DNA of 64,000 nt from 3-1-20CM-4-69-9 sp963833655 (GTDB taxonomy: Bacteria; Actinomycetota; Thermoleophilia; Gaiellales; Gaiellaceae), in NCBI GenBank assembly GCA_963833655.1, contig CAWHYL010000007.1:62001-126000 (forward strand), written 5' to 3'. Each line of letters starts with the position of its first letter. Positions within the stretch are counted from its first letter, which is position 1. Below the pieces are notes generated by a model that made no database searches, had not been told where the DNA came from, and saw nothing but the letters and a program-made list of their open reading frames with translations. Of the stretch, positions 1 through 8,815 are shown piece by piece. A program made the position numbers and the translations under genes.

Positions 1-20
1 CGGCCATGGTGCTCGAAGCT

Positions 21-1643
21 TCATCGGCCGCGCTTCGCCGCGAGTCTGTAGACGGCCGCGCCGGCGGCGAGCGCGACGGCGACGCGGCCGGCGCGGCGTT
101 CGTTGACTGCGGCGCGCGCCGCGATCGCTCCGGGTCCGCCGTGCACGCCGCCGCCCGGGTGCGCGGAGGCCGACGCGAGGTACAGGCCGCGAACGTGCGT
201 ATCCGGCCGCCCCCAGCTCGAGACGGGCCGAAACACGAGCTGCTGGTGCAGCTGTGCGGTGCCGCCGTTGAGCGCACCGCCGACGAGGCTCGGGTCCTCC
301 CTCTCGAGCTGCCCGGGGCCGAGGACGCGCCGCTGCCGGATCAGGGCGCGGAACCCCGGCGCGAGCTCTTCGATCTCCCCCTCGCAGCGCGCGGCCAGCT
401 CACCGAGCTCGGCATCATCCCAACGGCCGGTGAGCGCCCCGCCGGCGTCGCCGCGAACTCGCTGCGGTACGTGCGTGTACGCCCACGCCGTCTCCTTGCC
501 TTCCGGCTGACGCGACGGGTCGACCATCGAGTACTGGCCGAAGACGAGAAATGGGTGCTCCGGGATCAGGCCCATGCGCAGCTGCGAGGACTGCACTGTC
601 AGTGCGTCGACGCCGTCGGTCACGTGGACGACCGGCGCACGGCGCGCGTCGGAGGCGGACCACGGGATCGGGCCGTCGAGCGTCCAGTCGAACTTCACAG
701 TGCTCCAGTCCCACTCGAAGCGGCGGATGTCGCCGAGCACCGACGCCGGAACGTCCGCGCGGTTCAGCAGGCGCAGGTAGAGCTGGGGCGCGTCGACGGC
801 CGCGAGCACCGCACGCCGCGCGCCGACTTCGCGCCCGTCGGCGGTGCGGACGCCGACGGCGCGGCCACGGCGGACGACGATCCGCTCGGCGCGTGCGCCG
901 CACTCGAGCGCCCCACCCCGGTCGCGGAGACGGCGGACGAGCGACTCCGTCAGCTTCCCCGCGCCGCCTTGCGGAACCGGAAACCCGACGTCCTGGCCGA
1001 GTGCGCAGAGGACGAAGCCGTAGAAGCCGCCGATTGCCGTTTCGGGCGTGACGTCCGCGTGGAGCGCGTTGCCGGCAATCAGCCGCCGTCCACCTTCACC
1101 CGCGAAGTGCTCCTCGCCGAAGCGGCGCACCGACAGAAGCGCGAGCCGCGCTGCGCGCATGTAGCCGGTGCGCGCGAGCGCGGGCACGAGCCGCAGCGCC
1201 GGCAGAACCGGCGGGATCGGCGTGACGAGCACGTCGAGGCCGGCGGGCGCAACCCGGCGCCAGAAGGCGAAGAGCTCGCGCCACGCCTGCCCGTCACCGT
1301 CGGCAAACGTGTCGAGCGATGCGGCCGTCTCCGCGAGGTCGCGCGACAGGACCACGCACGAGCCGTCACTGCTCGGATGAGCGAGGACGAGCGGGCCGTG
1401 CAGCCAGCGCAGCCCGTGGCGTTCGAGCCCCAGCCCGCGGATCGCCGGTGACGCCGCGGCGAGCGGGTAGAACGCGCTGCAGTGGTCGACGACGTACCCG
1501 GGCCCGAGCGCGTCCGACGAGCGGACGGCGCCGCCGGGCTGCGACTGCGCCTCGAGCACCTGCACCGACCAACCCGCATCGACGAGCCGGTTCGCTGCGA
1601 CGAGACCGTTCGGGCCGGCGCCGATGACGACTGCGTCCGGCAT
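21..1643 (-). CDS. FAD-dependent NAD(P)/FAD oxidoreductase, phytoene-desaturase-like
   Basis: 540-aa flavoprotein of the phytoene dehydrogenase/amine oxidase superfamily; substrate unknown. The N-terminus is a Rossmann FAD-binding fold with GAGPNG at residues 8-13 and the acidic ribose-binding stretch LEAQSQPGG about 20 residues later. The C-terminus carries the family's second FAD-contact region (YLASASAHPGGGVHGGPG), followed by a short hydrophobic tail (VAVALAAGAAVYRL) that may attach it to the membrane. The ATG start lies 2 bp after the stop of the uvsE-like gene, so the two are probably co-transcribed and translationally coupled. A longer open frame continues upstream in the same phase but only runs antisense-like through uvsE, so it was not used. 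Carotenoid or retinol-saturase-type chemistry is possible, but no other pathway gene is nearby. Confidence 0.85.
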   Translation of the reverse strand: MPDAVVIGAGPNGLVAANRLVDAGWSVQVLEAQSQPGGAVRSSDALGPGYVVDHCSAFYPLAAASPAIRGLGLERHGLRWLHGPLVLAHPSSDGSCVVLSRDLAETAASLDTFADGDGQAWRELFAFWRRVAPAGLDVLVTPIPPVLPALRLVPALARTGYMRAARLALLSVRRFGEEHFAGEGGRRLIAGNALHADVTPETAIGGFYGFVLCALGQDVGFPVPQGGAGKLTESLVRRLRDRGGALECGARAERIVVRRGRAVGVRTADGREVGARRAVLAAVDAPQLYLRLLNRADVPASVLGDIRRFEWDWSTVKFDWTLDGPIPWSASDARRAPVVHVTDGVDALTVQSSQLRMGLIPEHPFLVFGQYSMVDPSRQPEGKETAWAYTHVPQRVRGDAGGALTGRWDDAELGELAARCEGEIEELAPGFRALIRQRRVLGPGQLEREDPSLVGGALNGGTAQLHQQLVFRPVSSWGRPDTHVRGLYLASASAHPGGGVHGGPGAIAARAAVNERRAGRVAVALAAGAAVYRLAAKRGR

Positions 1644-1645
1644 TC

Positions 1646-2530
1646 TCAGCTGCCGTGCACGGTGCGCAGCAGCTCCTGGGCGCGAAGCACCGACCGCTCC
1701 TTGTCCTTGACCTCGAGGAGGCAGTCGAGCGGCAAGTCGCCGACCTCGTCGAGAAAGGCCTCGAGCGCCGCGAGGTCGATCGACTGCGCGTGCGCGCCCG
1801 CACGCTTCGCCGGCTCCTGCGTCGAGAAGTGCACCTCCTGGCGGCCGTCCTGCGGGAGCCACGTTCGCCCCGCGAGCAAAACGGTCTCGCGGACGTCGAG
1901 CCCGTTGAAGGACGGCGCGAGGCGGTGATGGAAGGCGTCGAACACCACGGAGAGCTCGAGCGGCTCGGCAATCGACAGGACCTGCTCGAGCGGCGAGCGC
2001 TCGTCGTTCTCGAGCACGAGCCGCATGCGAGCACCCTCCGACAGCCGTGCGAACCCAGCCGCGAACCGCGCAGGCGCGCCGGGGTCGCCCGCTCCCGATC
2101 CGACGTGCAGCACGATCTTGTGCGACGCGTCGACGCCGAACGCGGACAGCAGTCTGTCGTGGTATTCGAGCTCGGCGACAGCCGCGGCGACCACCTCCGG
2201 CCGGCTCGACGAGAGCACCGTGTACTGGCCGGGATGCGTCGACACGCGCGCGCCGAACGAGCGCAACAGGTCGCCGATCGCGGCGAGGCGGTCGCCGAAC
2301 TCGTCCCACCACGCGAGCGTGTTGACCGGATGCGACCCGAACGGGATCAGGTTCGACGTCAGACGGAAGACCTGGACGTCGTGCGCCGAGTTCCAGCGCA
2401 GGATCACTTCCAGCGCGTCGAGGTTCGTTGCGATCAGCTTGCGAAACCGTTCAGGCGTCGCATTTGCGAGCCGCAGCGTGCGAGCCGGCGACGGCAGCTG
2501 CGTGTTGATGCACGCATACCCCAGGCGCAT
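1646..2530 (-). CDS. uvsE: UV damage endonuclease UvsE/UvdE
   Basis: 294-aa TIM-barrel endonuclease of the UV damage endonuclease family, which nicks DNA 5' of UV photoproducts and starts an alternative excision repair route. The start MRLGYACINTQLP is the typical family N-terminus; an in-frame GTG/ATG 20 codons earlier lacks family sequence. Candidate metal and substrate residues lie in STHPGQYTVL, LHVGSG, LENDERS, FDAFHHRL and KDKERS, all recognisable family blocks. Length matches the family (about 290-320 aa). It precedes the FAD oxidoreductase by 2 bp. The combination of UvsE here with DinB, a LigD-type polymerase and an ATP ligase elsewhere in the window suggests a lineage exposed to sunlight or desiccation; that ecological reading is inference. 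Confidence 0.9.
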   Translation of the reverse strand: MRLGYACINTQLPSPARTLRLANATPERFRKLIATNLDALEVILRWNSAHDVQVFRLTSNLIPFGSHPVNTLAWWDEFGDRLAAIGDLLRSFGARVSTHPGQYTVLSSSRPEVVAAAVAELEYHDRLLSAFGVDASHKIVLHVGSGAGDPGAPARFAAGFARLSEGARMRLVLENDERSPLEQVLSIAEPLELSVVFDAFHHRLAPSFNGLDVRETVLLAGRTWLPQDGRQEVHFSTQEPAKRAGAHAQSIDLAALEAFLDEVGDLPLDCLLEVKDKERSVLRAQELLRTVHGS

Positions 2531-2586
2531 CCGGATGCCCCGCGACGTCGCGCTGCCACGGCGTGCACCGTCCGTCGCGAGCTGCG

Positions 2587-2865
2587 TCAACGGCGTGTTT
2601 CGGCGAGCGCCCGTAGGCGACCGAGCGCGACGTCGTTGCGAAGTTGCAGCGCGGCGCCGCGTTCGGCGCCGGGCGGCTCGAGCTCGAGGTGGATCAGGAC
2701 GGCGCCCGCATGGCGAAACTCGGCTCGCGGAACGAGCGTGCGCGAAGCATCCGCCTCGACGACGCCCGTGTGGTCGGCAGCGTTGAGCGGGCCGAGGCCG
2801 AGCTCGTACTCGAGCTCAGCCTCGGGCTCGGGCCGCGCGGCAACGTCGATGGAGTTCCGCGCCAT
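2587..2865 (-). CDS. Hypothetical protein, acidic, 92 aa
   Basis: Small protein of no family I recognise. It starts MARNSIDVAARPEPEAELEYELG and is rich in Glu, Leu and Ala, with no membrane segment or signal peptide. Start choice rests on a GGTGG-like ribosome site just upstream and on the change to plausible amino-acid composition; the open frame upstream is an Arg/Ser-rich shadow. It is 56 bp upstream of uvsE on the same strand and 43 bp downstream of the SHOCT-domain gene, so it may be the middle cistron of a four-gene operon. Confidence 0.55.
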   Translation of the reverse strand: MARNSIDVAARPEPEAELEYELGLGPLNAADHTGVVEADASRTLVPRAEFRHAGAVLIHLELEPPGAERGAALQLRNDVALGRLRALAETRR

Positions 2866-2908
2866 CCACCTGTGCTTTCCTTTGCCGCCGCTCCGAAACG
2901 ACGCTGGT

Positions 2909-3301
2909 CTAAGCGAGCGCCTTCGCCTTGATCTGGTCGAACTCGGCCTGCGTGATCGCACCGCTGTCCAGGAGCGTCTTCGCCTTTGCGATCTGCTCCG
3001 ACGGATCGTTTTGCGTGGCCACGGAGCGCACGTACTGGTCGAACTGCCCCTGTGCGGCCTGGGCTTGCTGAGTGTTCCGTTGCGCCATGCCGTCATGCTC
3101 CGCGATCAAGTAGATGAGAACGCCCACATACGGCAGCAGGATCACGAACACGATCCACCCAGCCTTCGCCCAGCCGGACGTATCGTGCCGCCGGAACAGA
3201 TCCGCGAACACGGTGATCAGAAGCCAGAACCAGATGATCCACGCGAAGACCAGGAGCGCGTCCCACAAGAAACTCGCGAACGTGTAACTCGCCGTAAACA
3301 C
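2909..3301 (-). CDS. PLDc_N-like membrane protein with C-terminal SHOCT domain
   Basis: 130-aa membrane protein. Two hydrophobic helices (about residues 10-30 and 40-62: FAWIIWFWLLITVFADLFRR, then WIVFVILLPYVGVLIYLIAE) match the phospholipase-D-nuclease N-terminal type module. The last 30 residues (DPSEQIAKAKTLLDSGAITQAEFDQIKAKAL) form a SHOCT oligomerisation domain. The start is a GTG preceded at 6 nt by a strong GAGGAGGT ribosome site, upstream of which the frame is only a shadow. Proteins with this layout are common in Actinobacteria and function is unknown. It probably heads the leftward operon that includes uvsE. Confidence 0.85.
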   Translation of the reverse strand: MFTASYTFASFLWDALLVFAWIIWFWLLITVFADLFRRHDTSGWAKAGWIVFVILLPYVGVLIYLIAEHDGMAQRNTQQAQAAQGQFDQYVRSVATQNDPSEQIAKAKTLLDSGAITQAEFDQIKAKALA

Positions 3302-3336
3302 CTCGATACCTCCTCGTTGACTCGGCGATTCTAAGC

Positions 3337-4089
3337 GTGAACAGGATGCAATATCTCTTCTGGCGCCATGAACTCGCGGACGGCAAGGTGACAACCGTCT
3401 ATGCCGTGCGCTATCGCAGGCGATCGACGCACGCGCGCGTCGTGTACTTCGCCCGCCCCGACCACCTCGACGTGTGGTGCCGGAGGAACAGCGTCGAGGA
3501 AGCGGTCGTCGGCGGCTTCTTCGTCCGGGACCCGTACCGACCCCTCGGTGAGCTGTGGATCGACGGACGTCCCCTGCGTCACGAGCCGATCGCGGCGCCG
3601 CACGCCGCACGTCGCGGCAGCGTCGTGATCGACGACGGCGACGTCCGCCTCGTCGACCGCGCCGGGGCTCCGGCGCAGCCGCTCGGCGATCTCGTGCAGG
3701 CCGGGCCGCTTCTCGTCGCCGACGGGACGATCGTCTTCGACGCGGCAGACGACCGAGAAGGCTTCTCCGCCGGTGCCGGGCAGTTCGACTCGGACATCAC
3801 GGCCGGGCGCTACCCACGCGCTGCTCTCGGCGTCTCGACCGAGTCTCTCGTCGCCGTCGCATGCGACGGACGACGCTCGAACGTCGACGGAGGGCTCTCG
3901 ATGCTCGAGCTGGCAGAGGTGATGGTCGCCCTGGGTGCCGAGACCGCAATCAATCTCGACGGCGGCGGCTCGACGACGCTCGTCCACCGCGGCCACCTCC
4001 TCAACCGTCCGTACTCCAGCCAGGATCAGCCGGCGCCCGCCTCGCGGAAGGTCGTGACCGCGCTGGCGTTCGAGCCTCAGGGCGCGTAG
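3337..4089 (+). CDS. Phosphodiester glycosidase family protein (NAGPA domain)
   Basis: 250-aa protein whose C-terminal half matches the phosphodiester glycosidase family (the uncovering-enzyme/NAGPA domain): GALGVST-like RAALGVSTESLVAVACDGR, then MLELAEVMVALGAETAINLDGGGSTTLV, the family's conserved NLDGGGS block. No signal peptide is evident, which is unusual because many relatives are exported. The start is a GTG; an internal ATG three codons later is equally possible. It is divergent from the SHOCT gene with 35 bp between starts and ends at a strong bidirectional terminator. Likely acts on a sugar-phosphate diester; substrate unknown. Confidence 0.8.
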   Translation: MNRMQYLFWRHELADGKVTTVYAVRYRRRSTHARVVYFARPDHLDVWCRRNSVEEAVVGGFFVRDPYRPLGELWIDGRPLRHEPIAAPHAARRGSVVIDDGDVRLVDRAGAPAQPLGDLVQAGPLLVADGTIVFDAADDREGFSAGAGQFDSDITAGRYPRAALGVSTESLVAVACDGRRSNVDGGLSMLELAEVMVALGAETAINLDGGGSTTLVHRGHLLNRPYSSQDQPAPASRKVVTALAFEPQGA

Positions 4090-4096
4090 TGAAGGA

Positions 4097-4125
4097 CGAA
4101 GCCCGGCCGTTCAGGCCGGGCTTCG
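4097..4125. terminator. Bidirectional terminator hairpin
   Basis: Perfect 12-bp stem CGAAGCCCGGCC/GGCCGGGCTTCG with a 5-nt loop between two convergent genes, the phosphodiester glycosidase (+) and the amidase (-). No long U-tract follows on either strand. Confidence 0.75.
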
Positions 4126-4145
4126 CCATTCCGCGCCGGCTGCGT

Positions 4146-5885
4146 CTACCGCAACCGAGCGCCGGAGTCGCGCTGAGCGTGACTCGCCTGCGTCCTGAAC
4201 GCCTGCACCTGGTCGGCCGGGTTCGGGAGTCCCGGGAACAGCGCGTCGCCGATCGTCGGGATGAACTGCGGCGGGACGCGAACGTGCGTCGCCTGCTCGT
4301 AGCTGTAGGCCAGGCCGATCAGCTTCGGCTCGTCCCAGCGGCCGGAGATGAAGGTGATCCCCATCGGCAGACCCTGGTCGTGGGCGGCAGGCACGGTGAC
4401 GTCGGGGTAGCCCGCGACCGCGCCGGCGCTCGACGAGCTGATGAAGTACTCGAAGTGGCCGGCGAGGTCGCCCTCGTTCGGATTGTCGTCCGTCGGCCAC
4501 GCCGGGTTGTTCGTCAGCGCGACGATCGCGTCGAGGTGGTTCGTTGCCATCAGCCCGTCGATCGACTGCTGCACGGGAGGGGTCGTCGCCTGCCTGAGGG
4601 CAGCACAAGCGGCGTCACGTCCGCCTGTCGCCTCGGCGGCGTCCCACACCGCGTTGTTCCACGGTCCCTCGAGATCGGGATGCGCGTTGTTGAACGCGAT
4701 CAGGTCGGCGAGCGTCTGCGGGTACGGCTCGCCCGTCACCGGGTTCGTCCCGTGGACGTAGGTCTGCAGATAGCTCGCGATGTCGGACTTGAACTCACAG
4801 TTGAGCGCGGGGCCCTCGTCGACCGTCGACGACAGATCGACGTTGGTCGGGTCGACCACGGTTGCACCGTTGGCCTCGAGTTCGGCCTTGACCTGGGCGA
4901 GGAGCGGGTCGACCACCGACCCCGTCACTTCCGGGGTGAAGGTCCCGTCCCGCCAGATCCCGATGCGCGCGCCCTGCAGGGCGTGGGAGTTGAGGAATTG
5001 CGTGTAGTTGGTGAACGCGTGACCGACCTGGGCGGCGGTCGCGGGATCGGCCGGGTCGACGCCGGTCGCTGCGCCGAGCAGGGCCGCGGCGTCGGTGACG
5101 TTGCGGGCAATCGGGCCGGCCGTGTCCTGGTCGGCGCTGATCGGCACGACGCCCGCACGGCTCCACAAGCCGAGTGTCGGCTTGATCCCGACGTCGCCGT
5201 TCGCGCCCGACGGGCAGACGATCGAGCCGTCGGTCTCGGTGCCGACGGCGGCGACCGCGAGATCGGCAGCCGCGGCGACGCCCGAGCCCGAGCTCGAGCC
5301 GCACGGATTCCGGTCGAGGACGTACGGCATGTTCGTCTGACCCCCGATGCCGCTCCAGCCGCTCGACGACGGAGCGGACCGGAAGTTGGCCCACTCGGAC
5401 AGGTTGGCCTTGGCGATGATGATCGCGCCCGCCGCCTTCAGCTGCTTGGCGATGAACGCGTCGGAGGGCGTGCTACCGGCGAGCGCCCAGGAGCCGGCCG
5501 TCGTCGGCATCCCGGTCGTGTCGATGTTGTCCTTGACGATGATCGGGATCCCGAGCAGCGGACGGCGGTCGCCGCTGCGCCGCGCCGCGTCGGCCGCAAC
5601 TGCGTCGGCATGCGCCGTTGGGCTCACCGTGATCACCGCGTTGAGCGTCGGGTTGAGCTGCCGGATGCGCTGGAGGTAGAAGTTCATCAGGTTGACGGCG
5701 TTGAGACGGTGCGAGCTCATCAACGCCTCGAGCTGCGGAATCGTCGTCGTGTCGACGTCGATACCCGCGACTTTCGTGTTCGGCGGGTTGGCCGCGGAGC
5801 CGATCGGCGCGGTGGCGCCGACTGCCCCGAGCACGACGGCCAGAACGGTCGTGAGAACGAGCGAGCGCCGAAATGGGCTGCTCAT
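4146..5885 (-). CDS. Secreted amidase (amidase signature family)
   Basis: 579-aa amidase-signature hydrolase predicted to be exported. Residues 1-32 form a signal peptide (RRSLVLTTVLAVVLGAVGATA, Ala-rich cleavage area). The Ser-Ser-Lys catalytic machinery is visible: Lys118 in IIVKDN, the GSSSGSG loop at 196-202, and Ser221 in TETDGS. The last block normally reads T-D-T/G-G-G-S, so the DGS variant is slightly divergent but keeps the nucleophile. The ATG chosen is 7 nt from a GGAGG site; a GTG one codon earlier would be too close. Family members hydrolyse amides of peptides, aryl amides or fatty acids; substrate unknown. It is monocistronic, ending at the shared terminator. Confidence 0.9.
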   Translation of the reverse strand: MSSPFRRSLVLTTVLAVVLGAVGATAPIGSAANPPNTKVAGIDVDTTTIPQLEALMSSHRLNAVNLMNFYLQRIRQLNPTLNAVITVSPTAHADAVAADAARRSGDRRPLLGIPIIVKDNIDTTGMPTTAGSWALAGSTPSDAFIAKQLKAAGAIIIAKANLSEWANFRSAPSSSGWSGIGGQTNMPYVLDRNPCGSSSGSGVAAAADLAVAAVGTETDGSIVCPSGANGDVGIKPTLGLWSRAGVVPISADQDTAGPIARNVTDAAALLGAATGVDPADPATAAQVGHAFTNYTQFLNSHALQGARIGIWRDGTFTPEVTGSVVDPLLAQVKAELEANGATVVDPTNVDLSSTVDEGPALNCEFKSDIASYLQTYVHGTNPVTGEPYPQTLADLIAFNNAHPDLEGPWNNAVWDAAEATGGRDAACAALRQATTPPVQQSIDGLMATNHLDAIVALTNNPAWPTDDNPNEGDLAGHFEYFISSSSAGAVAGYPDVTVPAAHDQGLPMGITFISGRWDEPKLIGLAYSYEQATHVRVPPQFIPTIGDALFPGLPNPADQVQAFRTQASHAQRDSGARLR

Positions 5886-6039
5886 CACGTGACCTCCTCG
5901 GATCGATGGGCTGGGACGATCGGTTGCGGAGGGACTGGGGGCCTGGCGACCCTGCCGGACGACTCTATAACCGTCCTGCCCGCGGTTTCAAATAGGGCGG
6001 GCAGGCGTTTCTTCGCTGCTCCGCGGAAACGCCGCGGCC

Positions 6040-6280
6040 CGGCGCTATCGCGACCATGGAAAGCTGCGACCCGACCAGCTTCGACGATGCGGGCTCATCG
6101 ACAACGACGTCATGGCTCAGCTCCGCCGGGTGGCGGTATGCCGCCTCGACGAGCTGCGCTACGTGCTGGGCGAGTCGAAACGGTGAGCTGGCCGTTGTCC
6201 TCGAGACCGACACCGGCGGCGAGCTGATCGACGCTGGTCCGCGCGATGCCGCCGGCTTCAACGAGGTGTCACAGTCCTGA
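6040..6280 (+). pseudogene. Decayed C-terminal fragment of a YetF/DUF421-type membrane protein
   Basis: The 357-bp gap after the amidase holds no intact gene. One frame encodes DHGKLRPDQLRRCGLID followed by NDVMAQLRRVAVCRLDELRYVL up to a TGA at 6184. The next frame continues GELAVVLETDTGGELI. Together they resemble the cytoplasmic tail of YetF-type proteins (basic linker, short helix, then a Leu-Asp-Glu-Val/Leu-Arg-Tyr strand and a final beta strand), broken by one +1 frameshift. The membrane part is missing. The tail overlaps the first codons of the chromate transporter. The assignment is by remembered family pattern and is tentative. Confidence 0.4.
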
Positions 6281-7412
6281 GCCGGGCCTGCTCACGATCG
6301 CACGCGAGTGGGGGCGCATCGGCTGCGTCGGGTTCGGCGGCCCACCGGCACACATCGCACTCTTACGCGAGCTCTGCGTCGAGCAGCACGGCTGGCTCGA
6401 GCCGCGCGAGCTCGAAGACGCGATCGCAGCGTGCAACCTCCTGCCGGGCCCGGCCTCGACGCAGCTCGCGATCTTCTGCGCGTGGCGTCTGCGCGGAGGT
6501 GTCGGCGCGCTCGTCGGCGGCATGTGCTTCATCGTCCCGGGCCTGATCCTCATCCTCGGCCTCTCGACCCTCTTCCTCGCCGGCGATCCGCCCGCGTGGG
6601 TGAAAGGCGCTGGAGCGGGCGCCGGCGCCGCGGTCGCCGCGGTTGCCGTCCACGCCGGGGCGAGGCTCATCCCGGACAGCCTACGCAGGACGGCCAGTCG
6701 GGCCCGCTGGCTCGCATACGTCGCAGCCGGAGCGATCTCCGCCGCCACGATCGGGCCCTGGCTCGTGCTCGTCCTGCTCGGGTGTGGCCTGCTCGAGCTT
6801 TCGCCCCGGCGGCGTGGCCGCGGCGAAGCCTCCGCGATCGCGCCGCTGCCGGCGCTGGCGGCGGCCGCCGCGAGTGGCGGGCTGCTGACGCTCGCCTGGG
6901 TCGCGCTCAAGGTCGGAGCCCTTTCGTACGGCGGCGGGTTCGTGATCATCCCGCTCATGCAGGGAGATGCCGTCGGCCGCTATCACTGGCTGACGGCGGC
7001 GCAGTTCCTCAACGCAGTCGCGCTCGGGCAGGTCACTCCGGGCCCTGTCCTCCACACGGTCGCGGTCGTCGGTTACGCCGCGGCCGGAGTCGGCGGCGGG
7101 CTGCTCGCCGCGCTCGTGGCCTTCTCGCCGTCGTTCGCGTTCGTCGTGCTCGGAGCGGCGCACTTCGACCGGCTGCGCAGCAACGACGGCGCGCAGGCGT
7201 TCCTGAACGGCGCCGGCCCGGCCGCGATCGGCGCGATCCTCGGAACCGCGATCCCGCTCACGCGCGCGCTGAGCGACTCGTGGCAGTACGGGATCCTCGC
7301 CGCGGCCGCCGTTCTGCTCTTCGCGTTGCGACGCGGAGTTGTGCTGACGCTGGTGCTCGCCGGCGCCGCCGGCGTCGTCGCTGCGCTGGTGGGAGCGCCG
7401 CTTCCGCACTGA
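6246..7412 (+). CDS. chrA: Chromate transporter ChrA
   Basis: 388-aa two-domain (long-chain) CHR family transporter that exports chromate in well-studied members. Both halves carry the family signature: the N-terminal WGRIGCVGFGGPPAHIALL and NLLPGPASTQLA, and the C-terminal LKVGALSYGGGFVIIPLMQ with NAVALGQVTPGPV. About ten hydrophobic segments are spread over the length. The only in-frame ATG before the first conserved block is used; it overlaps the decayed YetF remnant, so transcription may have been inherited from that gene. The true physiological anion could be sulfate or another oxyanion. No ChrB-type regulator is adjacent. Confidence 0.9.
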   Translation: MPPASTRCHSPEPGLLTIAREWGRIGCVGFGGPPAHIALLRELCVEQHGWLEPRELEDAIAACNLLPGPASTQLAIFCAWRLRGGVGALVGGMCFIVPGLILILGLSTLFLAGDPPAWVKGAGAGAGAAVAAVAVHAGARLIPDSLRRTASRARWLAYVAAGAISAATIGPWLVLVLLGCGLLELSPRRRGRGEASAIAPLPALAAAAASGGLLTLAWVALKVGALSYGGGFVIIPLMQGDAVGRYHWLTAAQFLNAVALGQVTPGPVLHTVAVVGYAAAGVGGGLLAALVAFSPSFAFVVLGAAHFDRLRSNDGAQAFLNGAGPAAIGAILGTAIPLTRALSDSWQYGILAAAAVLLFALRRGVVLTLVLAGAAGVVAALVGAPLPH

Positions 7413-7446
7413 GCGTCCGGTACGTCCCACCGCTACAGTCGAACCG

Positions 7447-7965
7447 ATGCGCCGACTCGTACTGTGTTGTCGTGCGGCGCTGTGCGTCGTCGCCGCGACC
7501 GCCGCCATAGTCGCCTCCGCGCGCTCGGCATCGGCGACGACGGCACCGAGCTGCCCGACCTCGAGGCTCGTGGTCTGGCTGAACACGGCGGCTGATCACG
7601 CCGCGGGCAGCAGCTACTACAAGCTCGAATTCACCAACCTGTCGGGACACGCGTGCACGCTGCAAGGGTTCCCGGGCGTCTCCGCGGTCGGCATCGCCGG
7701 CGGTCAGCTCGGCCGCGCGGCGGCGCGAAGTCACATCGGAACGCGGCGGCAGGTTCGACTGCCGAACAACGCCACTGCGGTTACGGTCCTGCAGCTCGTG
7801 AACGTGCACAACTTCCCGCGCTCGACGTGCCGGCCGGGCGTCGCGGCTGCGCTGCGCGTCTATCCACCCAACCAGACGGCGTCGAAGCTGGTTCCGTTCC
7901 CGTTTTCTGCCTGCTCGCGGTCAGGCCCTGTGTACCTCTTCGTCCGGCCCGTGCAGAAGGCGTAG
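7447..7965 (+). CDS. Secreted DUF4232 domain protein
   Basis: 172-aa exported protein. Residues 1-30 are a signal peptide (basic start, LVLCCRAALCVVAATAAIV, then ASA). The mature part shows the DUF4232 pattern: SCPTSRLVVWL, LEFTNLSGHACTLQGFPGV in the first strand pair, and later regularly spaced Cys residues that may form disulfides. The family is widespread in actinobacterial secretomes and has no established function. It starts 34 bp after chrA and could be transcribed with it, although no functional link is apparent. Confidence 0.85.
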   Translation: MRRLVLCCRAALCVVAATAAIVASARSASATTAPSCPTSRLVVWLNTAADHAAGSSYYKLEFTNLSGHACTLQGFPGVSAVGIAGGQLGRAAARSHIGTRRQVRLPNNATAVTVLQLVNVHNFPRSTCRPGVAAALRVYPPNQTASKLVPFPFSACSRSGPVYLFVRPVQKA

Positions 7966-8124
7966 CGCCGGCGCACCGCCTCGGGGTGCCGACGTACAGG
8001 CCTGCACTGGCCGCCGCCGTCCTGGCTGTCAGGCTCGGCGGCCGCGGCGATCCCACACACGCCGTGGGTCGTAGACGCGTCTGATCAGGACGAAGTAGTT
8101 CGCGGCGCCGCCGGCGCCTGCGAT

Positions 8125-8676
8125 CTAATCTCGCCGGTCGAAGCCAGCGCGAATCTGCACGAGTCGCGAACGAACATCCTCTGCGGGCAACGTGTGATTG
8201 ATTAGCGGGCTGGCCAGCTCGTCCGACAGGAACCGCGAGCAGGCGGCCGCGCAGGCGGGGTCGAGCTCGAGCTCTGGGTCGATCAGCTCGTCGGCGAGGT
8301 CGCAGAGCTCTCGGGCATTCGCGACGATCCGAGGGTTCGAGCCCAGCTCGAGGCGCGAGCGGATGACGAGGCTCAACCAGCGCCTGTTGGACATCGATGC
8401 CTCCCGCTTGCCCCGGGCGCGCACCTCCGCGATCGCATAGGCGTCGCGGTCGACAAGCAGCCGGTCGACGAGGTCCCAACGGCGCCAGCCGGCGACGACC
8501 GCCCGGGCGGCGACGAAAGCGCCGCCGACGAAGAGCGGCAAGGCAAACTCGGGTCGCGCGACCGAAGCCGCGACCGAGAGTGCCAGCGCAGCGGCCGCAA
8601 CCGCGCCTTCCCCCCATTGCTCCTGCCGGAGGTCGTGCAAGCGGCGATCCGCATCTTCGATTGCCCTGGCGACCAT
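8125..8676 (-). CDS. Hypothetical membrane protein
   Basis: 183-aa protein from the chosen ATG (MVARAIEDADRRLHDLRQE). A hydrophobic hairpin (AVAAAALALSVAASVA and FALPLFVGGAFVAARAVVAGW) is followed by a cytoplasmic region beginning WDLVDRLLVDRDAYAIAEVR. No family recognised. The open frame extends 47 codons further upstream to an ATG that shares the tetranucleotide CATG with the divergent acetyltransferase start, but that extension has a shadow-like composition. The 159 bp between this gene's end and the DUF4232 gene contain nothing I can support. Confidence 0.6.
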   Translation of the reverse strand: MVARAIEDADRRLHDLRQEQWGEGAVAAAALALSVAASVARPEFALPLFVGGAFVAARAVVAGWRRWDLVDRLLVDRDAYAIAEVRARGKREASMSNRRWLSLVIRSRLELGSNPRIVANARELCDLADELIDPELELDPACAAACSRFLSDELASPLINHTLPAEDVRSRLVQIRAGFDRRD

Positions 8677-8815
8677 CTCAACAGCAGCGTGCGGACACCC
8701 CCCGCGACGCGCATCCGCGAGCCCACCCAACAGAACCGCGGCCTTCCCGCAAACCCGAGAGCTGCGGCCGTCAGGGAGTGCCGGCGTCCCTTCCTGTGCG
8801 ATCCTGCTGCGCTGC

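Noticed and set aside
3555..6227. 890-aa plus-strand open frame across the amidase
   Set aside because: Low-complexity Arg/Asp/Gly composition and opposite to an intact amidase with catalytic residues and signal peptide.
6040..6280. Programmed frameshift or second selenoprotein in the YetF-like remnant
   Set aside because: The TGA at 6184 is not in a redox motif and the downstream similarity is in another frame with no slippery site; decay is simpler.
8000..8124. In-frame extension after the hypothetical membrane protein stop (NYFVLIRRVYDPRRVWD)
   Set aside because: Looks slightly coding but is short, has no start and no family I recognise.
8331..8345. GGTTCGAGCCC, resembling a tRNA T-arm
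   Set aside because: No matching acceptor, D or anticodon stems around it and it lies within a coding region.
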